Source: Antedon mediterranea (lineage: Eukaryota > Echinodermata > Crinoidea > Comatulida > Antedonidae). From it: DNA of 64,000 bases. The notes beneath the pieces are model-generated. The model ran no database searches. It saw only the letters and a list, made by a program, of their open reading frames with translations, and had not been told where the DNA came from. Location of the stretch: NCBI RefSeq assembly GCF_964355755.1, contig NC_092680.1, positions 1,059,001-1,123,000 of the forward strand. The letters run 5' to 3'. Both the position numbers and the translations under genes were made by a program. This document shows positions 52,401-64,000 of this stretch, in pieces (within the stretch, counting starts at the first letter, position 1; every line of letters starts with the position of its first letter).

Positions 52401-55367
52401 TCATCATTATCATCATATTCTAAAAAAGAATATTATGTAAACACTATTGTATATGTTATGTTACTTTATATTATTCTAATTTTTTTAAATAGTCTTTTAC
52501 TTTGAAATTGTACAAAAAAACAAAGAAAGCATCATTCAGAAACATTCTATTTGAAAATGTGAAAATACATTCTATCTCACAACATTAAACTTACCTATGC
52601 ATACGACTCCGGCGTCGTCTGCGTGACTGCACGTGTCATCGTCAGCGGTATCGGTATACCTACACGCACTCAGGTAGTTTTCAGATCCGTCACACCTAAA
52701 TTTCTTGAAGTGTATAGGTCCGTCACCTTCACCGTAATAAGCGTTTTTCTTGGCTGCCAATGCCCCATCGTATCCCAATTGTCGACACACGACCTCGGCA
52801 TCTTCTATGGTCCATTTTTGATCGCAAATCGTTCCCCATTCCCCATCAGCATAAACCTCAACACGTCCATTGTGATCATCTTCCCCATCTCGTAATCTAA
52901 CTGGCAAATACTCAGGGAATTCATCTGGCAAATAAACAAATAAATCTATCATAAGTTGTAATGTTTGAGTGACTGTTTTTCTTAATGTTTTGGATGGAAG
53001 AAATGGTAAACGGTTCTGGGGAGAAACGGTCCGCAGAATAATGTCACCATCGGGTAGCAAGTGTCCAGGAGGGGAAATACTGGACGAAATATCTAAGATA
53101 GAACTAACTACATTTACCATGTGGTATTGTGTTTACAGTGACAGGGTATGGTTTGTTTGACGGAAAAGGAGATACGATGAAAGTTGAAACGCTTACCAGT
53201 ATTATCACCATCACTGCATTCAATATAAACTGAACTATATAATACGTCACAATATTGCTGATACAGGCCATCGTAATCACAGTCGAGTAAACTTGATTCT
53301 GTACCAGTACATTCTATGTCGGTTATCCAACTCCAACAAGTACTATAATCGTTATCGAAATAAAATTCTACGGCCCACTGAAAACCTAGCTGTTTACAGG
53401 CAACATTAGCGTCGTTCATGTTGAAATCAGCCGGACACACCGAACCCCAGAGGCCTCTGTACATGATGTCAAGCTGTCCCCAAGACCCGTCTGAGTTATG
53501 GCTGGTCAGGCGTAGAAAACCATCCTCTTAAAGAAGAACACAACTTATTATAAAAATGACAGGATCAGATATTCTGAAAAGATCTAGATATTTCTTATCT
53601 TTACTATGTAGGATTTCCATCAACATCTTTTTAACAATGCTATTATAACTGTCGAAACATTACCACTCAACGAAACCCCTTATCATAATCATTTCTATCA
53701 TAATCATTTCTATCATAATCATTTCTATTATAATAATTTCTATCATAATCATTTCTATCATAATCATTTCTATCATAATCATTTCTATTATAATCATTTC
53801 TATCATAATCATTTCTATCATAATCATTTCTATTATAATCATTTCTATCATAATCATTTCTATCATAATCATTTTTATCATAGTCATCATCATAATTATA
53901 CATAATTAATCAACGTACCTGGTTGGATATCATCAGTTTCACACACTACACCCGCGTCCTCATAATGTGAACAGTCGTGGTTATAATAGCCTGCGTTTTC
54001 ACAATTATAAACTGCATCCTCATTACCATAGCATTCGACATCATCCAAGTAGATTGGACCTGAACCAGCGCCATAAAAAGCCACCGGATTGGCCTGAAAG
54101 GCCCATGCATAACCCAATTGCCTAAGAAAGATAAGTATTGGGCCTACTAATCAGTGAGGTGGTATTTCAATATATACCGCAAAAAGGATTAAACCAGCAT
54201 TGTACAAAGTAGTCCTACCATTTCAACTACAAACAAAGGTAAGCTTAACTGTTGACCCATAAAACCAGATTAAATACCAGCACGCTCAAAATGCGATTAT
54301 AGAGTTTTTTTACATGAAAATTGTGTTGCTTTTTGAGATAATAATTAAAGTGATCTATATAACTTACTTGCAAACAACATCTGCATCAGTTATGCCCCAG
54401 TTGTCGTCACAGATCGTACCCCATCCGTCAATGTAGTATATTTCCACTCGGCCCTCATTCGGGACTGAACCACCAACCAGTCGAATATCTCCATACTCCG
54501 GATTGTCTATGCGAGGAAATAATTTATTATAATAGAAATAAATGCATGACAAAATGTAGAATTGTCTAATAAATACATTATATATTATAAGTGTTTATTC
54601 AAATAAGTCATTGATGTAAGTGTAGATACACATTGTGTTAATGTTATGTAAATAATGATACCGAGATACTAAGCAATATATAATCGGTACAAATAAAATT
54701 TAAAAAAAATAAAATTTAAAAAAAAAAAAAAAATAAAAAAATAAAATAAAAAAGATACCAAGATACTAAGCAATATATAATCGGTTCTTATGGTTTTTTT
54801 GTAAGTATAAAAATGGTGCGTGTAAACTGTTAGTGTAAAGTTATTTCATGTTTTTGGATATAAATGAAATTCATATTTCAATTATGGGTATGATAAAATA
54901 TAGAATTGTCTAATACATAATATACAAGTGTTTATTAAAATAAGTCGTTGATGTAAGTGTAGATACACTTTGTGTTAATGTTATGTAAATAATGATACCC
55001 GAGATATACTAAGCAATATATAATCGGTTCTTATGCTTTTTTGTAAGTACAAAAATGGTGCGTGTAAAGTTATTTCCTGTTTCTGGATATAAATGAAAAT
55101 CTATATTTCAATTTATTAAAGAAAGGGAAATGGGAAGGGACAATATATACAGCGATATTCAACAGAAATATGTATGGTAAACGCTCTTGTTATAATATCA
55201 ACATTGAGTGACTAATTAATATAAATATCGTTAATATAAAATTTCTTTTTGCTGTAACTCATTGGTATAAAGGAATTAAGAAGAAGGAATTGTACCAACT
55301 TACCAGTACAAATTGCTTGATCTGCTACATAACCTAATACAAGTATTATAATCCACAATCTAGCCAT
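46407..55367 (-). CDS. Type I membrane receptor: 3 SRCR, 9 EGF, Thr stalk, TM, ITAM-like tail
   Basis: Signal exon 55367-55304 ([17 protein letters not shown]). SRCR1 in two exons 54506-54368 and 54121-53919; SRCR2 53527-53197; SRCR3 52924-52595 ([34 protein letters not shown]). Linkers 52271-52218 and 52419-52366 (acidic). Nine EGF exons from 51862-51755 to 48384-48271. Stalk 47704-47576 with nine Thr in a row. TM 47236-47152 ([15 protein letters not shown]). Juxtamembrane 46958-46908. Tail 46608-46407. About 896 residues. The tail has QYDNL, EYMEP, IYDEL and TYMEL; the last two are ten residues apart, within a loose ITAM spacing. The SRCR2 acceptor leaves one base too many. A scavenger or engulfment receptor role is inference. 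Confidence 0.85.
49681..49832. mobile_element. MITE family A copy, same paralogous intron as 31683-31833
   Basis: TTAA at 49677-49680, left end GATGTCTACACTATCAAAC, right end GTTTGATAGTGTAGACAGAGC then TTTA. It lies between the EGF exons 49514-49392 and 50019-49903. Confidence 0.88.
50590..50927 (+). mobile_element. tRNA-derived SINE with (CAAA)n tail
   Basis: The head has A-box-like GTGGCCGAGCGGTTAAGA and B-box-like GGGGTTCGAAGC. GAGTGAG (about 50592) and CTCACTC (about 50666) can pair as a 7-bp acceptor stem. A non-tRNA body follows (TCTTCTCGGATAAGGACTAT, GTGCACTTTAAAGAACC), then seven or so AAAC units. The anticodon and T stems are too broken for a working tRNA. Intronic, opposite to the host gene. 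Confidence 0.8.
53680..53892. repeat. 15-bp minisatellite, about 14 copies
   Basis: The TCATAATCATTTCTA unit lies in the intron between SRCR1 and SRCR2 and ends about 30 bp from the SRCR1 exon border. It creates long low-complexity ORFs (MIMIE- and YDRND-type) with no gene behind them. Confidence 0.95.
54545..55080. repeat. Diverged local duplication in the first intron of the SRCR/EGF receptor
   Basis: 54550-54680 and 54895-55030 share GTAGATACAC, TTGTGTTAATGTTATGTAAA and ATACTAAGCAATATATAATC; a third piece lies at 54755-54830. An A-rich tract at 54705-54750 separates them. Confidence 0.85.
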
Positions 55368-57619
55368 CTCTAGGTTTGAATGTTTGAAGAAAATGTCAAG
55401 ACTGATCAAAATCGCTGTCTAAGTTAATAAATTGTTCGTATAAGTTATCTCTGATCGATTATTTGGATGAATTTAAATGTTGATAACACAGTAAAGTATT
55501 CCTGTTTGATATTCGTTATTAGGTATGCGGACGATCCGATGACTAACTCTTTTTTAATTAAACTTAAGTCTTCCACACAAATATATAATAACCTGTTGTT
55601 GAGCTCATGCAACGCTGTTTCTACATTTAACTTGTTTAAATGGAAAGATGCATGGATGAATACGCCGAAAGAAATAGAAGGAATGCGTCAATCAGGCTTC
55701 AACAAAGAAAGACTTAAGTATAGCCTATAAATAAACCTGAAAAACAATTAGGCATTAACGTCATCAGAAACAATGAAAACATAGAAATAAATTGACTCAA
55801 GGCTTAAGTATGAAAGAGTAAGGTGGATTACTCATCAATCTAAAATGCTACATTCACACTTCCTGGAAAATGTTATCAAGAAGTGATCGGCACCAAAATG
55901 TCAAGTAAATGTCAAGAAACAATACTAGAAAAGGAAATCTTAAGATATAATAATAGTATAATATCAATAATAACAATAACTTTATTTGGATTTACGGTTT
56001 TGCACCAGCAGCGGCACAAACCAATCGGTAGTGCATCCTACAGTAAGTATAAAATCATACGAAACCAATATCAAAAGTACAGTATTTAACAATACAATCA
56101 AAATAAACAAGAAAAAAGAATTACAAAAAAAAGTTAAGATAGATAAGGGCCACAGATCGTCTCTGGTGAAGATCGTAGTATATAGAGGAGGAGAGAAACC
56201 ACACAGAAAATCGGCTTTCTAAAGCAAATTTAGGTAATTTTATTCAGTTTACAGGTTTACAGTCAATTATTACTACATTCCATTGTGTGCTGTTAAATTG
56301 ATTCCTCAACATCGCTTTAATCACTGAGGAACAAAAGGCAATAAATTGTTTGTAGGCAAACAAATATCAATTGGTCATATAAATACAGTATTTTGCAATG
56401 CGCAGTAGTTATGTCTGAAATAATAATACGTATTGTTTTTTAATGTTTCCAAACGGTAATCAAATAAAGTTGCAATTGCCTCGATCGACGTTTCTCAGTT
56501 GTTATGCTAAACCGGCTTCTTGATTAATACTCTTGTTGAACAACAACCGAAACGTAGACATTCTTTACCTCACTTTTCACTTTTAAAAACACATGGTTCG
56601 CCACAAACTATTATACTCTATTCCTATCGCATTGTATCTATAAAACACAAATTCGTCATCACTGTTAAAATGAACAGGTTATTCGTGGCGTTGAACTACC
56701 TGTTTATTCATGCATTTCTAGAGACTGACGTCGGCTTTGAATACCCGAATACCATAAATGGCAAAATTCGTTGAGGTCGATGAAGTGTAACTTATATAAC
56801 TTTGTCATTATTGTTTAAAGGTTTGCATGGCGAATAAACACGACATAAACATACCTTTACTAGTACTTTGTTATAGTAGGAATTAGTTAAGCATAAAAAA
56901 AAACCAAACTTAGAACCGAAATTGGCTTTTGTACGGTGAACGATGCGGGTTACCTATTATGGTTAATAATACAACAAAAATAAATGCTTGTAACGTTTGA
57001 CTTGCATTACAAAAATACGATGATCTCATAAAAATCATAATTATTATTAGAAGAAGCATCGTCAGAACTAATCCAGTTTAATAATCCAGTTTAATCCCGT
57101 TATTATCAATTATGTTATGCTTTCAATCTAGCTTGGAAGGGGAACTACAAGAAAAAGGAGGGTTCGCTCTTGAAAACTTTTTCTAGTTACGAACTTGCTG
57201 AATGTTGTATTTTGTTATTCCAATTCTTGTTCATCGATTCCTTATGCGCAATTGTTCTGTGGATTCAACAAAGTGTGGTCGATGAGTTGTTAAATTTCAC
57301 TGTAAATGTAGATACATAATATAGTTTATTTACTATTTTATCAAAGAGTTTTTTTTCTTATTCTTCGAGTTTCATTCCTATAACATTTTGGGGGATGGTA
57401 TTACAGTAGGAGCATACTCAAACTTAAATACGATAAACTGTAGATTTGGTTAAATATATACAGTATTTCCTCATAAAAAATAAATAGTAGTGGTTCTGGT
57501 TGAGAATGGATGCCTATGTTCAATTTAATTCAATGTAAATTTGATAAAGAATGTTATCATTGTGTTGTTTAGAAACAGCAATAGGCCTACTATGGCGAAT
57601 GAAACATCGTTAGGCTTAC
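55368..57619. other. Region upstream of the SRCR/EGF receptor; 3' part of the metallopeptidase gene expected here
   Basis: The receptor promoter should lie just right of 55367. A plus-strand frame at 55467-55730 (YADDPMTNSFLIKLKSS ... DAWMNTPKEIEGMRQ) is not simple repeat but is not recognised. A retroelement-like 3' end starts near 55975. On the minus strand, CCTCCTTTTTCTTGTAG at 57145-57161 is a strong acceptor-like site followed by a seven-residue end and TGA (57144-57123), a weak candidate for the last exon of the next gene. Confidence 0.3.
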
Positions 57620-60600
57620 CTAAGCTCATTGTCTTCTTGGTCTTTATCTCCGTTTGGAATTGGTTTAGGTGATCTATTACTGTATAAAGTATACAAAATT
57701 AATAAGATAGTTAGATATAGAAATGTAATCAGTAAATGAAATCTTAAATAGGCCTATTTTTTTATTTGACACATCCTTAAAACGGTATTGTTAGCATATA
57801 CATATTGGAAGACCTTAATTAACCGGTTCTCGTTAAGCTGTAAATTGTTAGGCCGGTAATACACAGTTTAACTTCTGTGGGTAAATAAAAGAACAAAGTA
57901 AAAAAACCTACCTCAATTTATTGTGAATGACACAAACTGAAATTATTAATAAAATAACTATAAAAACAGCTCCGCCACAAGCACCAGCAATAATACCTGT
58001 AAATCAATTAACAAAACATAAGTTTGGCTTTTTTAATTTGATTTTGATACCATTATTTTATCCTGAAAACGGTATAAAAACGACTATTTAAGAATGTTTA
58101 CGTTACGTACCTATTTGAAGATCAGATGTCTTTTCTTCGGTGTATGTGATGGTGATGATGATCGTGGTACTATTATCTACAATTAAGAACAAAACAAGTT
58201 ATTATTTTACTTATAATTCCTTAATATGTTTTATGTAAGAACATTTTAACTTATAATGTTGTTTTTAACAAAACATACAAACAAGCGACGAGTGGAATTA
58301 CACTCTTCCCTACAAACACACAAAATACAAATCGCTCCATTAATATGACTCATTGTCTCGTGATTACACACAAGCAACAAAACTTGGTTAATTGGTTTAC
58401 AAAATAGAAAGTAACATGTACATTTTACCTTCGATGGTCGTGGGTGTCTCGGTGGTCCCTTCAGTATCACTTGTGGTACCTTCAGTATCACTTGTGGTAC
58501 CTTCAGTAGCACTTGTGGTACCTTCAGTAGCACTTGTGGTACCTTCAGTATCACTTGTGGTACCTTCAGTATCACTTGTGGTACCTTCAGTAGCACTTGT
58601 GGTACCTTCAGTAGCACTTGTGGTACCTTCAGTAGCACTTGTGGTACCTTCAGTAGCGATTGTGGTACCTTCAGTATCACTTGTGGTACCTTCAGTAGTA
58701 CTTGTGGTACCTTCAGTAGCACTTGTGGTACCTTCAGTAGCACTTGTGGTACCTTCAGTATCACTTGTGGTACCTTCAGTAGTACTTGTGGCACCTGCTT
58801 TATTGCAATCCATCATCAATAGTTGTGTCTCAATCAATGCTGTATAATATACAATATTAATATTTAAATAACCCGTTTATTGAAATTATTAATAGTCTAA
58901 CATTAATAGAACCCTATTCGAAACACAACAGTGTGTCCCTTACAGTGTTCCTTAAATAGGTTGGCAACAGTGTGTCCCTTACAGTGTTCCTTAAATAGGT
59001 TGGCCATTTTCTTAAGTTTGGCCAATACTTCACGTAATGTTTTGTACGGGAAAATGATAATGAAAAAAGGGGTTCTACAGATACGAAAAGTTATTCGCCA
59101 AAAGAAAGTCTTACTCGAATAAGATTTTAGAAATCCTGATTAGATGGTGGTACGGTATGGAACTTGTAACAAGTTTTTGATTTGTAAATATTACAAAATA
59201 AAAATGTAATGTGGCGTGTTGACCGCGAATGACTAACAATACCATCTCTCCCATTACAAACTCATTTGCATAACAACGCACGGCATACCAAACTGTTTAA
59301 AATGAAGCTGAACGGTTCCCAGAAATTACATCTATTATTTTGAAACAAAATATATAAGCGTCTTCAGTACTCCACCATGTTTGGGGATGAGCAAAGACAA
59401 TTTTGAAAAATAGACCTGCTAGGTTCCCGGCCGAAAAAAACTTTACATAATTTGAAATTATATGAAACAAACTAAGATCCACCAGGACAAAAGAGCTTGT
59501 CCCCGGAAAGTGCACCTATTCATTGAAACATGAAATTAAATATTAAGTCTCCAGTACTAGACCACTGCAGCGGTTGAGGCAGAGCTAAGAATGAACATAG
59601 AGCAAAGTCCCTAGAATTGCACTTATACTTATTGTTATACATAATCACCTATGATAATTATGATAATGTATGTCAACTATCCAGATCGACTTCAACATGT
59701 TAGGTGGGATTTTCTACTTTAAAAACTCGACTTCGTATATGCCTAAGGCCTGCCCGGCGGCGGAATTAGTCTAAGTTTCAAAGTTGATCAAGAAATCGGC
59801 ATCTTTGCAAATGTTCTATATTTTATCTTATTCACTCTCCATTAACCCCATACAAAAACCATCGGAGACAAACTATCTGTTTTTAAACATGTTTATTCTG
59901 GGACGGTGCGATCATACACACCAACTACCAAAACGATTATTCATAACATAATACTATATCTTGCATTAATCGGATATTTCACATTGATTAATAAAATCAA
60001 AATTTGTGTGGCGTGTTGATCGCGAATGACTAACAATACCATCTTTCCCGCTACACCTGTATAAACTCATTTGCATAACAATGCACGGCATACCAAACCG
60101 CTTCGTACTCCTGCGATGAATATAAATTCCATTCTAAATACGTAACGAAGAGAAATATTAATTTCTTTTAAAATTGAGGGCGCCAAACATAAAATTTACG
60201 AGATCGAATACAGGTTGAAAAAAAATTAAATAAAAAAAAAGATGTTAAATGTGCTCTCCCTGCCTCAGCACTAAGGCCCTGCCACAGCCTTTTGGGGTCG
60301 TTTCCAGCACATCACCAGATGCATTGATGTTATCGCCTCATGATGTGTGGTGGAAAGGGGGACGTATGATCTGTGAACCCCAAACTCGCATAGCCTTAAC
60401 TCTATTCCACCGACCAGCGTGGGAATCGCACCCACGACATACGTGTGTTAACACGACGCTCAGGCAACTGAGCTAACTGATCATTTTGGTTTTAACAAGG
60501 TTAATACGATATTTATGACGTATTGATATATTGCGTAATACATGTATAAATAGACTATTATCAGCTGTTCAGCCATGTAAGTTGTGGCGTAACGTGTAAT

Positions 60601-63083
60601 GCTCAGTTTTGAGTGCTCTCAACTCTAGATTTGGTGGGTTCGAACCTCTACGAATACAATTTTTTTTAAATAATAATAATTTTTTTGTTTTGAAAGAGCG
60701 ATATTTAGAACTTTGACTAAATGTCAGGCCTAGGCCTAATCAAAAGTGGACCTTTTTTTAAAAAAATCAGGAACAGAGTTGTATGGCATTAAATTGTTAG
60801 AAAATTAAATAAACTACTATTATAAAACCTCAAAAAGAAGCCCATGTGATCCTGCATTTGTTAGTACTCTAGGGTGGTACTCACAGATGGGGTTCGATCC
60901 TCTATGGATATATTGTTTTTTTTAATGGAAAATTAATTTTTTTAAAATTTTTCTTTTCTTTTTTCTGTTTTAGCAAGGTTATATGTGTATTTATGACGTA
61001 ATGATGAATTACGTAATACATGTATAAACAGACTCTTATCAACTGTTACGTCATGTACTTTGTGGCGTAACGGGTAATGCTCAGTTTTGAGAGCTCACAG
61101 ATGGGGTTCGAATCTCCATGGATATATTATTTTTTTTATATTCTATTTTCCTCCTGCAATTTTTTAGAACTCTTTGGTGGGCCACTTTTCCAGATGGACT
61201 TCTTTTCGAGATTACTTTTACAAACTAAAAGAGGGGAGCTGCTGGGTTCCCGACTGGAAAACTGTTTTTCTACATTATTTGAATAATCTTCTAATGTAAT
61301 ATTACAAAATAAAAATGTAATGCGGCGTGTTTACCGCGAATGACTAACAATACCATTTTTTCCATTACAACAAAATAAACTCATTTGCATAATAACGCAC
61401 GGCATACCAAACTGTTTAAAATAGAGCTTGTGTTTTAAACATATTTCGTGCCCACAAATGGTTCTAAAATTAGCACCCTGTGAATTACAAATTTAAACAA
61501 ACCCAATTTGTGTTTTTTATGTAACATTAGGGTTGAGGGATGGTAAGAGGATAGGTGCAAAGAGGGACCATTTCAAAATATATTCTTTATCCGTAACGAC
61601 ATATTTTTGGCTTTTATGTTTTATAAATAATATAATTGTAATTATTAATTATTAAGAAGCAACTGTCAGTAATAAAGTTTAATTATGCTGGAATAGTACT
61701 ACCAAACTCACAGTAAAAAAATGTGCTTTAAATGGGACAAAAAAATGGTTTATGTATTTATTGTTAAAAGGTTTGGATTGGATGTTCCATTCATCGCCAA
61801 GCAATCATTTTGTATAAACGTAGATTTCTACCGGTATATTAAATCTATCAAAATAGTATTTTTTTAAAGAAAATCGGCCTGTCCTCAACATTATGATTCT
61901 GTTCTCGAGCTGTTTTACTGGTTTTCAGCTATTAAAGCAATTGTCGTAGAAGGAAATAGGTAAATGCGAAGCATCGTCGTATTATTATGTGCGGGTATTT
62001 TTCAAGATGGAAATCCATTAGACAGTGTATATCACGATCGGAAAACACCTACATCGTTAAACCTAAATTCGTTTTAATTGTCAGTAACTAGTTATCTAAC
62101 TCAACTTAATTTTTAGTAAACAGGGTTACATCAGGTGGTTAAAATCAGTACCGAAAGTATGAACCAACTTTATATATAGGCCTACCATCGAGTAAACATT
62201 ATAGAAGTAACCCGCGATGTACCGAATTTTGCCGTAACGTAAATGTAGGCCTATATATAGATTATCATTAAAAATATAAAAAAATACCTACATTGTTCTT
62301 CACATCTTGACACAAAAATATTGGCGCATGGAAATGTTTCCAAAGCCAAATCGTATAGACCCGGATCATAATCAAACAGTTCTTGTCGGTTACTGATATT
62401 ATTGTGGACACCATCGGTGTGTTCTTGAACAACATCAACATTAAAAAACTTCTGTACTCCTTCAGCGAAATATTCGCGCCTGTTAGTGGCGGCGTATGTT
62501 GACTCCCACAGTCCTGCTGCAATGGCCTCGTTATATGTTACTTTCAAGCGGTTGTTAAAATCTGAATCCAAAGTATTCATGCCGATTATGTGGATTGCGT
62601 GTGCAAATTCATGAACTCCAATATCTTCTTTATACCATCTGTCCTGTCCCCTCGGAAAACACAATAGATTCTCTTCTGCCACTGTTGACACAGGGTTGTT
62701 TAGAGTTCCGCCAAATCCGCGGGCACGATCATTTTGATCGTCATCCAAGTAAGAATATTCTGGGATTTCATTGGTTAGTTCTTCGAGACCGATAATTGAA
62801 TAACGTGCACAATTATTGTGCAAAGCGTTCCGGACATCTTGGCGATCGGCGAGCATAAACCGAACGATGTAGCACGCGCGTAACATTGCCGCTTCTGACA
62901 CGGCCTCTGATGATAGAATAGGTATTCCGTAAGCGTAGGTATAGTTATAATAAAAAGAGTCTAGGCTGAATTCTTGTCGTAGGCTATCCGGGATCGGGAT
63001 TACTCGGTCACACATTGAGTAAGAAAGTGCGTCTCCTCGTGGAATACAATCGGCAGCCCGACGTATATATCGTGATACATTTG
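57620..63083 (-). CDS. Membrane-anchored HExxH metallopeptidase with Thr/Ser repeat stalk, incomplete at both ends
   Basis: Exons in transcript order: 63083-62292, 58839-58429, 58176-58111, 57996-57912 and 57673-57620. The first (264 residues, phase 1-1 using donor GTAGGT) has HEFAHAIHIIG and, about 45 residues on, NRREYFAEGVQKFF. This is a zinc HExxH with a downstream FAE-type third ligand (gluzincin-like layout). Further on are GVHNNISNRQEL and DYDPGLYDL. The next exon encodes EGTTSAT/EGTTSDT 7-residue repeats, about 17 copies, then a short Thr/Ile stalk, a TM helix (AVFIVILLIISVCV) and SPKPIPNGDKDQED. The last two exons have the same phases as the TM and juxtamembrane exons of the SRCR/EGF gene. 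Start and signal exon should lie right of 63083. Joining the peptidase to the stalk across 3.4 kb is inferred from phase. Confidence 0.6.
58921..59010. repeat. 43-bp direct repeat, two copies
   Basis: CAACAGTGTGTCCCTTACAG to AATAGGTTGGC occurs twice in tandem with no difference noticed, in the intron upstream of the Thr/Ser repeat exon. Confidence 0.92.
59200..62262. repeat. Repeat-filled intron between peptidase exon and stalk exon
   Basis: TGGCGTGTTGACCGCGAATG to ACGGCATACCAAAC occurs at about 59212, 60010 and 61322. tRNA-like pieces with GGTTCGAACC-type B boxes are at about 60575-60655, 60880-60910 and 61055-61115, the first and last after matching GTAATACATGTATAAA.AGA sequence. 60240-60480 is a separate SINE-like block on the minus strand (TTAGCTCAGTTGCCTGAGC, GGGTGCGATTCCCACG). 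61430-62262 is a third copy of the dispersed repeat from 11-12.8 kb and ends about 30 bp from the peptidase exon. Confidence 0.65.
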
Positions 63084-63309
63084 CTGTAAATAATGAAATA
63101 AATACGGACCTTCAGTTTTAACCCAATAATAGCGGTGCAGTCAAACTTTAATGAATGTTTATGTCTAAATGTCTAAAGCAATATCTTCTCAATGCCATAA
63201 CATTTGATTTTCTTAAACAAAACAATATTAAGTAAAAATAACAAAACATTCGATTAACCCTCTTTCAAGTAAAATACCAAACAATTGATACGACAGTGTC
63301 TTTGTTATG

Positions 63310-64000
63310 CGCGATTTGAACGATTTGCGCAATTTGAAATTGCGCAAAAAAAATCCTTGCGCAATTTGAATTGAAACATGTGTTTCAAATTGCGCAAGCA
63401 ACGTATTAAATTGCGCAAGTAATCTGCAAATTGCGCAAGGTTTTTCGACAGATTGTGAAATCATGCACACCCATATTTTTATAGTAATTTCTAAGAATGA
63501 TTCAAAATTAAAGATAAATATCGCATTTCCTTATTTTAGTAGTGCAAATATTGTTATAAGTAAAGTTAGCATACCGTCGAAGAACCGACGAAGGAAAACG
63601 AAGCGGTGGTGTTCCACCAGGCGGGCGCGGGGCGGGGGCGGCCGGCTATAGCCTACTACTCTAGCCTAGCTAGGGTCTGGACTACTGATACTGACTAGGT
63701 TACATGGCCTAGCTTAAACTAATATTAAAAACTTAAAAAGGGAGTATTAAACATTATCTTCATTGAAATGGTCTTATTATTTATATAATAAAATACTAAA
63801 TTTTAAACTCCTCTGCCTAGGCCTAGCCTAGCCATGTATGGGAAAATTTACAGTTCGTTTTCAAATTGCGCAAAGGTGTCATATTGCGCAAGAACTATCT
63901 TGCACAATTTACAAATTGTGCAGCGCAATTTAAAATTGCGCAAAGATTTTCTTGCGCAATTTGAAATTGCGCAAGTTGATTGCACAATTTGAAATTGCGC
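63310..64000. promoter_or_regulatory. Two clusters of palindrome TTGCGCAA upstream of the metallopeptidase exon
   Basis: At least six TTGCGCAA or close variants at 63317-63440 and seven more at 63860-64000, often as AAATTGCGCAAG and sometimes paired head to head around TTTGAAA. The perfect palindrome ATTGCGCAAT is the known optimal C/EBP site. A GC-rich patch with AGGCCT motifs (63590-63680) lies between. It could be a regulatory cluster or subterminal repeats of a transposon. Confidence 0.4.

Noticed and set aside
53660-53903. Two repeat ORFs of MIMIE and YDRND type
   Set aside because: Pure products of the 15-bp intronic minisatellite.
55467-55730. 87-residue ORF, possibly a protein-coding exon
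   Set aside because: Not low complexity, but no family was recognised, no partner exon found, and it lies upstream of an opposite-strand gene; left unassigned.
58246-58847. 182-residue VPQVLLK-repeat ORF (minus) and 151-residue VPSVALV-repeat ORF (plus)
   Set aside because: Same 21-bp repeat read in wrong frames; the EGTTSxT frame is the one that splices to the stalk and TM exons.
60400-60480. Minus-strand tRNA gene
   Set aside because: A-box and B-box-like motifs are present but no proper anticodon stem and 7-base loop can be formed; treated as a SINE.

Overview
This is an AT-rich nuclear segment of an animal genome. It has spliced genes with GT-AG introns and two conserved animal genes (MCPH1 and COX5B). 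It also has large modular extracellular proteins built from CUB, WSC, discoidin, SRCR and EGF domains, and many short DNA transposons and minisatellites. The palindromic hexamer AGGCCT, usually as TAGGCCTA, recurs across introns and intergenic DNA. From memory of echinoderm genomes this suggests an echinoderm or other marine deuterostome; the phylum is an inference. None of the real genes is a single long ORF. They were rebuilt here by matching splice phases by eye, and most long ORFs are shadows or repeats.

Layout. (1) 1-4752, minus: 5' eight coding exons of microcephalin (MCPH1), with a 16-copy minisatellite in an intron. (2) 5745-7116: a 1.37-kb transposon-like element with TTAA at both ends. 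(3) 8184-9656, minus: complete four-exon COX5B. (4) 9.7-13.7 kb: diverged repeats and two MITE families. (5) 14026-20177 and 22231-26747, plus: tandem paralogues. The first is CUB-WSC-Thr/Glu linker-F5/8C. The second has lost its CUB domain, and a decayed CUB exon is still visible. (6) 27714-44233, minus: a 36-exon receptor with signal peptide, Gly/His/Ser/Asp-rich domain, 31 EGF domains, TM and tyrosine tail. (7) 46407-55367, minus: a paralogous receptor with three SRCR domains, nine EGF domains, Thr stalk, TM and an ITAM-like tail. (8) 57620-63083, minus, incomplete: an HExxH metallopeptidase exon that appears to splice to a Thr/Ser repeat stalk and a TM exon related to those of the two receptors. 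(9) 63.3-64.0 kb: two clusters of the palindrome TTGCGCAA.

The shared theme of 14-63 kb is phase-1 exon shuffling. Nearly every extracellular exon starts and ends in phase 1, so modules can be lost, duplicated or swapped without breaking the frame. The two EGF receptors share the order of their last eight EGF domains and their stalk/TM exon design. One intron in the same paralogous place carries the same MITE family in both. Modular binding ectodomains joined to tyrosine-rich tails would fit a family of recognition or engulfment receptors. That role is an inference; nothing here proves a ligand or an immune function.
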